Of a DNA stretch of 64,000 nt, positions 63,421 to 64,000 are shown piece after piece (position 1 is the first letter of the stretch; each line of letters starts with the position of its first letter). The position numbers and the translations under genes are program-made. Source of the stretch: Falsibacillus pallidus (GTDB lineage Bacteria > Bacillota > Bacilli > Bacillales > DSM-25281); NCBI RefSeq assembly GCF_003350505.1, contig NZ_QQAY01000007.1, forward strand, positions 62,001 to 126,000, read 5' to 3'. Below the pieces are notes generated by a model. The model had not been told where the DNA came from. It saw nothing but the letters and a program-made list of their open reading frames with translations, and ran no database searches.

Positions 63421-63629
63421 TGTTTGCTCAAGACTTGAAAAGTGCTGATTTTGCAAGGTATTGTCGCTTCTTCACTTCTTTTGTTGAAAATCTAATATGG
63501 CTTAATTCTTGGTAGTATAATAGCTTCACTAGACGACTGGAGGGAGGATGTTCTTCATTGATTTCGGTGGTGGAGAGGCATATTCATATATTAGAGAATC
63601 TACTTTTTATGAAGTGAGGAAAAAGAAAC

Positions 63630-64000
63630 GTGAAGAAAAAACTATTGATTATCATTTCTAGCATCATTGGTGTTTTTCTATTGGCGGGGGGAGGATATGC
63701 CTGCTATTTATTTAACACCGTGAAGGCATCTGCAGATCAGATGCATGAGCCCCTGAAACTTTCGACTCCTCATGAAAAGCCGAATATCAGCGGGGGAGGA
63801 AACAGTAAAAGTGAAGATCAGCCTGAGCGTACAGGTCCCGATCCGATTTCAATCTTGCTCCTTGGCGTGGATGAAAGGAAGGGTGATAGCGGACGATCGG
63901 ATACATTGATTGTCGCGACATTGAATACGAGCAAAAAAACGATGCAGATGGTAAGTATCCCTCGTGATACCCGGACGGAGATTATTGGCCACGGCACCGT
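63630..64000 (+). CDS. LytR-CpsA-Psr (LCP) family ligase, 5' part
   Basis: Open to the window edge (about 123 residues). A membrane anchor (LLIIISSIIGVFLLAGGGYA, residues 5-24) is followed by a linker and the LCP core: SILLLGVDERKGDSGRSDTL and MVSIPRDTRTEI with the conserved Asp/Arg residues. LCP enzymes attach teichoic acids or capsule to peptidoglycan, and this one could ligate the nearby polysaccharide. GTG 63630 follows TGAGGA. Short overlapping ORFs with a strong GGAGGGAGG (63540-63548) precede it and may be a leader. Confidence 0.88.
   Translation, partial: MKKKLLIIISSIIGVFLLAGGGYACYLFNTVKASADQMHEPLKLSTPHEKPNISGGGNSKSEDQPERTGPDPISILLLGVDERKGDSGRSDTLIVATLNTSKKTMQMVSIPRDTRTEIIGHGT

Overview
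The window is a chromosomal segment of a spore-forming Bacillaceae bacterium (Bacillus sensu lato). The evidence is spoIIID-mbl-flhO-flhP-fabZ, ywpF, ssbB, ywqA-ywqB and ywqC-D-E in roughly the B. subtilis order, strong GGAGG ribosome-binding sites, many TTG/GTG starts and intrinsic terminators with T-runs. The first 42 kb is moderate in GC. From about 42.9 kb to 61.5 kb the DNA is visibly AT-richer and looks like an acquired polysaccharide locus plus accessory genes.

Layout. 0-10.4 kb is a housekeeping core: pcp, a NERD/zinc-ribbon protein, spoIIID with a usd-like leader ORF, mbl, flhO-flhP, an EpuA-like membrane protein, fabZ, two small unknown genes, a cyclic-di-GMP-I riboswitch in front of a sinI-like gene, convergent sinR, ywpF, and ssbB with a candidate ComK site. 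10.4-18.5 kb is a polyol PTS cassette: a DeoR regulator divergent from an RPE-type epimerase, a SIS isomerase, a mannitol-phosphate-dehydrogenase-like enzyme, EIIA, EIICB and transketolase. It is bracketed by two copies of the same palindromic repeat and carries two matching CGCA-N17-TGCG operator candidates. 18.6-31.4 kb holds a secreted PrcB/Ig-like protein, the SNF2 helicase/SWIM pair ywqA-ywqB, an unknown gene between direct repeats, a polysaccharide deacetylase, a lipoprotein alkaline phosphatase, an ECF sigma/anti-sigma pair and a DUF6155-type protein.

32.2-37.2 kb is a giant Vpr-type subtilase carrying SLH anchors. 37.7-55.5 kb is an exopolysaccharide locus: Wzz-like modulator, BY-kinase, PHP phosphatase, an EAR (epsC) RNA followed by a terminator, epsC, gtaB, a lone type IV prepilin-like gene, then the AT-rich set of initiating transferase, epimerase, glycosyltransferases, glycerol-phosphate transfer genes (TagF-type and TagD), flippase, polymerase and two galE copies (the first truncated). 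55.6-59.5 kb is a decayed accessory patch: frameshifted ankyrin gene, lipoprotein, and a 558-residue unknown. 60-64 kb has a secreted unknown, a second SLH protein, and the start of an LCP-family ligase.

How it fits together. SinI/SinR, the c-di-GMP riboswitch and the EAR antitermination element form a plausible biofilm-control set around the exopolysaccharide operon. The SLH proteins and the LCP protein are cell-surface partners. Three intergenic arrays of exactly six units with a 21-bp period, several REP-like palindromes and larger Bacillus-type repeats are scattered between genes and appear to mark insertion and recombination points.
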